This document shows, piece after piece, positions 56,401 through 64,000 of a stretch of DNA of 64,000 bases. Below the pieces are notes generated by a model, which saw only the letters and a list, made by a program, of their open reading frames with translations, was not told the origin of the DNA and made no database searches. The translations under genes were made by a program, and so were the position numbers. The DNA lies in assembly GCF_016745235.1 (NCBI RefSeq), contig NZ_JAELVM010000001.1, positions 323,856 through 387,855 on the forward strand, written 5' to 3'. The first letter of the stretch is position 1, and each line of letters starts with the position of its first letter. This stretch comes from Chryseobacterium endalhagicum. Its GTDB lineage: Bacteria; Bacteroidota; Bacteroidia; Flavobacteriales; Weeksellaceae.

Positions 56401-59400
56401 TTCTCTGTGAAGATCCGGTCCGGTTCTCTTGGATCCCCATAAGAATGGTCGGTCATAAATAAATTCTCCCGCTTTGGAATACTGTCCGTTTTTTCCTTCA
56501 AACCTCACGATTTCATCACGGAAAGGTCTGATCATCTGGGAATGGCAGGAGTTGCATCCTTCACGAACATATAAATCTCTTCCTTCCAGTTCAAGCGGTG
56601 TATAGGGTTTTACAGCGGTGATCGTCGGAACACTTTGTTTTAATGATAAGGTCGGAACGATTTCTATTAATCCGCCGATGGCTACGGTAATGAAAGCCAG
56701 GATAGATAATAGTTTTGGTGTTCTTTCCAGCCAAAGGTGTACGCCTTCACCTTCTTTTCTTGCGGTTCCGATATCTGCCAATGCGGGAGCTTCTGCCGGA
56801 ACGTTTTTCTGGAATGAACCTGATCTTACGGTTTTAATCACATTGATTACCATTAAAATAGCTCCAGAAAGGTAAAGAAGACCTCCTAAGAATCTCATTT
56901 TAAAGTAAGGAATGATCGCAGTTACCGTATCCAGCCAGTTTTTCCATAATAGGGTTCCGTCCGGATTGAACTGTTTCCACATCAATCCCTGGGTGAATCC
57001 TGAGATATACATCGGAACTGCATAGAAGATAATTCCTAATGTTCCCAGCCAGAAGTGCCAGTTGGCTAATTTTTTAGACCATAACGGGGTTCTCCACATG
57101 ATCGGGATCAGATAATAGACTACCCCGAAAGCCATGAAACCATTCCATCCAAGCGCACCCAAATGTACGTGCCCGATGACCCAGTCGGTGTAATGCCCGA
57201 TTTTATTTAAAGATTTTGTAGCTAATAAAGGTCCTTCGAAAGTGGCCATACCATAACAGGTAATTGCTACGACGAAGAATTTAAGGATAGGATTCTCTCT
57301 TACTTTATCCCAGGCTCCTCGTAAGGTAAGAAGTCCGTTCAGCATTCCTCCCCATGACGGAGCGATCAGCATAATAGAGAATCCCGTACCTACGGCCTGA
57401 GCCCATGCCGGAAGCGCCGTATATTGAAGGTGGTGAGGGCCAGCCCAAAGGTATACGAAGATCAGCGACCAAAAGTGAATAATGGATAATTTATAGGAGA
57501 ATACAGGACGCTGTGCCGCTTTCGGCATGAAATAGTACATCAGACCCAGTACCGGTGTTGTGAGTACGAATGCTACAGCATTGTGGCCGTACCACCACTG
57601 TACAAGTGCATCTTTTACACCGGCATATACGGAATAGGATTTCCAGCTTGTGAATGATAAGGGAACTTCAAGATTATTAAAGATATGCAGCATTGCTACG
57701 GCAATCCATGTTGCGATATAGAACCAGATGGCTACATAAAGGTGTCTTACCCTTCTTTTCGCAATGGTTCCGAACATATTGATTCCGAAAATAACCCATG
57801 AGAAGGTAATCAGGATGTCAATCGGCCATTCGTGTTCTGCATATTCTTTAGAGGTATTGATTCCCATTAAGAACGTGATCACTACGGCCACGATCATCAG
57901 CTGCCAGCTCCAGAAATGAATCCATGAAAGCGTATCGCTGTACATTCTTGTTTTTAAAAGTCTCTGCATGCTGTAATAGGCACCACAGAAGAAGGAATTA
58001 CATACAAAAGCAAAAATAACGGCACTCGTATGCAGCATTCTGATCCTTCCGAATCCCATGGCACCCTGAGTGTTGATCAGTCCCTGGATATTTCCGCTTC
58101 TCAGACTCTGAATCGTGGTATCATCTGTCCCGAATAAAAACTCAGGCAGTTCAGGGTAGAAAAGCATCAGTGCGGCTGAAAGTCCCAGTAGAAAACCAAC
58201 TAAACCGAATACGATAGTAGCATACAGGAATGCTCTGACAATATTATTGTCATAATTGAATTTTTGCGTCTCCATAATTCCAATAGTGTTGTACCGAAGT
58301 GATATGTATCTTCTGAAATCAGATGGTATTAACCTCTGAATTGTGTGAAAAAATAAATATCATGTAACGTGTATAATGTTTTGCCAAAGGTATTTATTAA
58401 CTTTGTCTAAGGCTAGTAGCTATCCTTCTAAACTATACCGAAAACTACTAAAACAAAAACGATGAAAGTATGTGGTCAAAATATCAGGAAAATCCGTAGG
58501 AGCAAAGACTTTACGCAGGAGTATATGGCTTTTGAAATGGGCATTTCCCAAAAGGCCTATTCGGATATTGAAAATTCTAAAGTGAAGATCAATCTGGAAA
58601 TTCTTACGAAGATCTCGGATATTCTGGAAATCAAACCCTCTGATATCTGCAGCATCTCGCACAAATGCGGAAATGATGGGAACGAAGACCGGTATCAGTC
58701 GCTTTTAGAGTACATGAAAAAGAATAATATTTCAATTCCTGAGGAATATTTATAAAGAAATACTTCGTTTTTACTTTTTAATCCTTTAAAACTGAATCTC
58801 TTGAAAGTTCTTGCGACTCTGTAGAACGTGATTTCTCTAAAGTTTTATATATTTAGAGCATAATTTATAGTATGAATACTGAACAGAAAACGGAGCCTAA
58901 TGACGGGTCTCTGGTGAGAGGATTAACCAACAGACATATTCAATTAATTGCCCTTGGAGGCGCTATCGGAACCGGGTTGTTTCTCGGAATCGGGCCTGCA
59001 GCAGTTTTAGCCGGGCCATCCGTTATTCTTGGATATGCTTTAGCAGGAATTATCGCCTTTTTTATTATGCGTCAGCTTGGCGAAATGGTGGTTCATGAGC
59101 CTGTTTCAGGAAGTTTCAGTCATTTTGCCTATAAATACTGGGGAAATTTTCCAGGTTTTGCTTCCGGCTGGAATTACTGGATTCTTTACATTCTGGTAAG
59201 TATGGCTGAACTGACGGCTATCGGGCATTATATTCACTTCTGGTGGCCGGAAATTCCGCTCTGGGTTTCCAGTTTATTCTTTTTTATCGTCATTAATGCT
59301 TTAAACCTGGCTTCCGTGAAAGTCTACGGAGAAACCGAATTCTGGTTTTCCATCATCAAAGTGGTCGCGATCATCGGGATGATTGTTTTCGGGATTTATT

Positions 59401-62400
59401 TATTGTTAAGCGGAACCGGAGGAGAGAAAGCTAGCATTTCCAATCTGTGGAACGACGGCGGATTTTTTCCCAAAGGATTCTTTAATAAAGGAGAAGGCGG
59501 ATTCTCAGGACTCTTTGCTGCTATGGCAATGATCATGTTCTCTTTCGGAGGGCTGGAGCTTATTGGGATAACAGCTGCAGAAGCAAAAAATCCGGAGAAA
59601 ACAATTCCAAAAGCTACCAATCAGGTTATTTACAGAATTTTGATTTTTTACGTTGGAGCTCTGGTTATTTTATTTGCATTAAGCCCCTGGAGAGAAATTA
59701 CAGAAGGGACGAGCCCGTTTGTAATGGTTTTCCAGAATCTGAACGGTTTCTCACTGAATATTTTTGGAAATACCATCCATTTCAATGTATTAATTGCCAA
59801 TATCCTTAATCTGATTGTTTTAACGGCGGCTTTATCGGTGTACAACAGCAGTGTTTACAGCAACAGCAGAATGCTTTTCGGATTGGCTCAGCAGGGAAAT
59901 GCCCCGAAATTTTTAAAGAAGCTGAATAAAAACAGTGTTCCTACCAATGCAATTCTGATTTCTTCATGTTTCGCGGGAATCTGTATTATCATCAATAAAC
60001 TGGTTCCGGAAAAAGCATTTGAGTACCTGATGGCTTTGGTGGTTTCTACCTTAATTATCAACTGGCTGATGATCTGCTACACCCATTTGAAATTCAGAAG
60101 AGAAAAAGACAGAGCAGGGGTGAAGACTTCATTTCCTTCCATATTTTATCCCATCTCGAATTACATCTGCATTATATTCTTACTGACTATTTTGGTATTG
60201 ATGAGTATTACGGGCATGGAAATTCAGGTGATTTTAATTCCGATATGGCTGGCATTCCTGTTTTTGATGTATAAATTGTATAAGCCTAAAGCGAAGTAGG
60301 AAGCTGTTGCGGGGTACGGGTTTTAAAGTTACGAGTTTGAGAGTTTCGGGTCTCGGGATTCAGTATGGTATATTCACTTGCGAAGCAAAATTGACCATTG
60401 AGCATTGACGTTTCTCAGCCTCAGCCTAAATCTCAGCCTAAACCTAACATTTTATGAAAACAACACACCAATTGAAATTTATAGTATTCTTTTTATTACT
60501 GTCAACATTCTGCTTTTCACAGAAGTTTAGTTTTATTTACGAAACCAAATACAGATCAGCTAAAGAGAAACCTGAAGATATTTTTACGGATCATATGATT
60601 TTGGACTTTGAGAATAATACTTCTTTTTTTCGGGAATCAATGGCTAAAAAAGCTGATTCTCTGATGTTCATTAATAAACATGGAGGCTATAAAATGGGAG
60701 TTGAAAATCAGTTTTACATTAAAAAAGATATCAGCAATAATAAAACAGATAAAATTATTACGTATTTACGGGCCAACTATCTTCTTCCTATTGATGAGCC
60801 ATTAAATTGGAAAATTTCATCAGAGAAAAAAACAATAGGAAAATATAAAGCACAAAAAGCAGAAGTGAATTATGGCGGCAGAAACTGGACCGCCTGGTTT
60901 ACGACAGAATTGCCTTTTAATGACGGTCCGTATGTGTTCCATGGATTGCCCGGTTTAATTATTTCTATTGAAGACACGGAACATGACTATTCATTTAATT
61001 TAGTGCAAATAAAAAAAGGAGGCGACTGGTTTGACGCAAGAAAGAAAACCGTTACAATCGATTGGTCAAAATATGATAACCTTGGAAAATCTTATTACAA
61101 TGACCCATGGAATTCCAAAACTGCCAAAAAGGTCACATTTACGGATCCTCAGGGAAATGAACAGGATATGAATGAAATGATCAGGAACGCGCAGAAATCC
61201 ATTCTTGAAGAAAATAATCCTTTAGAGCTGAATCATAAAATCAATTATAAATAACCTGATTTCGGGATAAGAATAAAGAATAAAGAATAAAGAATAAAGA
61301 CCGCCAGACATTAGATCGGGATAACAACATTTAGGTAGATAAGACTGAAAAATGCGGATTGGAATGATTTTTTTCTTGTGACAAGGTTCAATATCTTGAT
61401 ACAGTGGTTGATATTCCCGGAGGGTTTTCCATGTATTCAATAGGGGCGGGCTTCAGCCCGCTTACAACATATACGCATTGCAAAAGGCTTTAGCCAAAAC
61501 TTATACACCAGGATTTTCTGTAGGTTTAAAAAAATCTACTTTGAATACTTACTGCTCATTCGTGACTTCCATCTTCCAACCTTTTAATCTTAGCTTTTTA
61601 TCCCGAACTCAGTTTAAATAGAAATTTTTCCCGGTCCGTTTAGTTATATTCGACCTGTCATTTGTTTCATTAATTTGTTGAGGAATCAACTTAAATGCTT
61701 TATCTTTAGAAGTGGATAAGCCTATTCACTGGCAAAATATAAAGCCGTGCAGATCAGTTTCAATGAAATTCAGAAGATCGTTGACCATATCGAAGAAAAC
61801 TTCGACAGGGAGATCACGGCTGATGAAATAGAGCATCTTTCCCAATATTCTTACCGGAATTTTCAAAGGATTTTTTTTAAGATCTTTAGAGAAACCATCT
61901 CCGGATTTCAAAAGCGTCTCCGCCTGGAAAAATCTTACAAAAAACTGATCTACACCACGGATAAAATTTCTGATATTGCCTGGGAAGTCGGCTATTTCAA
62001 TATCCAGTCCTTTTCAAAAGCGTTTAAAAAACAGTATCATATTTCACCTGCAGAAGCCCGAAGTCAGAAGCAGGAGATTTTTAAAGAATTTCTGGAGAAT
62101 GAGGTTCCTGACCTGCAGTATGAGATCAAATACAAGGATGCTGTTCAGGTATACTGTACCTTCATTAAGGCTAAAGATTACAACAATCAGGAGATTAATG
62201 ATTTGTGGGCAAGCATTGAACAGGAGAATGGCGATTCTTTTCCAGCTTACGGAATTATACGCGATCAGCCGCTGATCACCAACCGTTCCCACTGCAGATA
62301 TGGAGCGGCTATACTACTGCCTGTGTCAGGAGCTTCAGGATTTCAGAAAACAGAAATTTTTGGAGGGAAATACATCCGGTTTACGCATTACGGATCTTTT

Positions 62401-64000
62401 GAAAATATTTTAGAAACCTACCGGGCCTTTTACCGTTTCTGGCTCACTAAACCAGAACTTTTGTTAGATAATTCAGATGTTATAGAAGAACATGTGCAGT
62501 CTGAAAAGGAAGAAATGATCACCCATATTTATTTTCCGCTGCATTCTTAAGGATGTCCTTTTAGGACAAGTTTTGTTTTTCTGATGATCTAATTTTGCCC
62601 CGGATAAATAGTCCGGCTGATGGAATTTATCGCGCAAAATTTTTAGAAAACGGATCAGAATGAAAAAAAATGTATGCCTCTTTATGGTATTAATATCATC
62701 CTATGCACAATCTCAGGTTACCATCCAGGCTTATGGCGGAAATAAAGAAGCTGAGGTGTTGGGAATTTATGATAAAGATTTTAAAAACAGATGGAATTAT
62801 TTCGTTTCAGGAACGGCTTCCTATGAGTATGAGACCGGAAAAGTGAGTCCTTCAGTGTATCAGAGCCTTAATTACTATGTAGGCAACAATTGGGGCGCTT
62901 CCGCCGGGGTTTATATTTCAGATGAAGACGTAATGCCATCTTTAGGTCTGGCTTACATCAAAGAAACCCGGAACTTCGGGATCAGTTTATTTCCGGCAGT
63001 TACCTATTCCTTCGATACCGGAAAAGCAGGACTGGGGCTTTATACCCTGATGGAATATACTCCCAAATTAAACGAAAAGCTTAACTTATACAGTATGCTG
63101 ATGGTAGAATCTGACTTCAGTTTTCAGGAACATCAGGCCAGCAGCCAGATCATCCGCTTGGGATTGGAAAACAGAAAAAAGATGCAGTTCGGGATAGGAA
63201 GCAATATTTCCCAGACCGGAAGCACTTTTGAAACCGACATCAATTTCGGTGTATTTATTGGAAAAAAATTTTAATGATATGAATAAATTATTCGCAATCA
63301 CTCTCTTACTCAATATGACATTTTGTATGGCACAGACGTATCACTTTCCGGAAGAATCTTCGCCTCACGAAGGAACTTGGCTGCAATGGCCCCACCATCA
63401 TCAGCACGGTGCGGAATACCGGAAAAGAATAGAGCAGACCTGGATCGATATGACCCGGGAGCTTCAATCGGGAGAAAAAGTTCACATTATCGCTTATGAT
63501 GAAACCGAGAAGAAAAGAATCACTGAACTTTTACAGAAGAATCAGATTCCTTTAAAAAACGTTGATTTCAAAGTATATCCTACCGATGATGTATGGATCA
63601 GGGATAACGGGCCTATTTTCGTGAAAGATAATAACGGACGTGTACTCATCGAAGACTGGGGATTCAATGGTTGGGGAGGAAAATATGATTCCGAAAACTG
63701 TGATGAAATTCCTTCCCGGATCGCAGAAGATTTGGGTATTAAGGTCATTGATCTTAATGAAGAAATGGTAAATGAAGGAGGTTCTGTAGAAACTGATGGA
63801 AACGGTGTTCTGATGGCCTGCAGAAGTTCGGTGATCAGCCAGAAAAAAAGATCTACAAGAACTAAAGGAATCACCCAGCAGGAAGCAGAAGAAATGTTTG
63901 AAAAATATTACGGTGTTTCCAAGGTTATCTGGCTGGACGGCGTTACCGGGCTGGATGTTACCGATATGCACATCGACGGGTTTATGAAATTCATCAATCA

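Overview
The window reads as a chromosomal segment of a Bacteroidota bacterium in the Flavobacteriia, most likely Chryseobacterium or another Weeksellaceae member. The signs are two SusC/SusD pairs, a fused cbb3 oxidase subunit (CcoNO), a lipoprotein-type TamA (TamL), a GLPGLI-family protein, short double-glycine 'bacteriocin-like' peptides, many TAnnTTTG promoter boxes, weak Shine-Dalgarno signals and AT-rich intergenic DNA. The genus is inferred from gene content and style; no species is claimed.

Layout. 1-3300 is an AT-rich accessory patch: a structured-RNA-like hairpin, an XRE regulator preceded by a perfect palindrome, a translationally coupled pair (two-TM protein with a GAF-like domain, plus a Panacea/DUF4065 protein) and a Schlafen AlbA_2-like protein. 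It abuts groL-groS, and a decayed copy of the groL 3' end lies inside it at about 1971-2080, which marks it as inserted material. 5.6-17 kb holds a bacteriocin-like peptide, secreted proteins, a DAACS symporter, a CitMHS transporter with a DUF2490 protein facing a LytS/LytTR two-component pair, an M1 peptidase, a HupE-like protein and a DUF6702-type protein. 17-23 kb holds a methyltransferase-VanW-AcpH coupled operon, a membrane-anchored AraC regulator, radA and yceI.

23.0-29.6 kb is a lipid-metabolism cluster corresponding to E. coli ynbABCD (CDP-alcohol phosphotransferase, CDP-diglyceride synthase-like, hydrolase/methyltransferase fusion, PAP2/dual-specificity phosphatase). It is expanded with a patatin-like protein, whose catalytic residues look altered, and an SDR. 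29.8-34.4 kb holds pyrG, yidC, a second bacteriocin-like peptide and rnhB. 34.7-44.3 kb holds two tandem susCD pairs; both susC genes share the same promoter block. Then come argS, a 7-bp microsatellite, the tamB-tamL-yihY operon, ccoNO-ccoP, an XRE regulator, an amino acid permease, a GLPGLI protein, an AraC/GyrI-like regulator, an outer-membrane-barrel-like protein, and an agmatine-deiminase-family gene that runs off the right edge.

Several families of short palindromic intergenic repeats recur across the window. There is no tRNA, rRNA, CRISPR array, transposase or prophage that I can recognise. The strongest candidates for something undescribed are the coupled TM-GAF/Panacea pair in the groL-tail island and the patatin/SDR-expanded ynb cluster.
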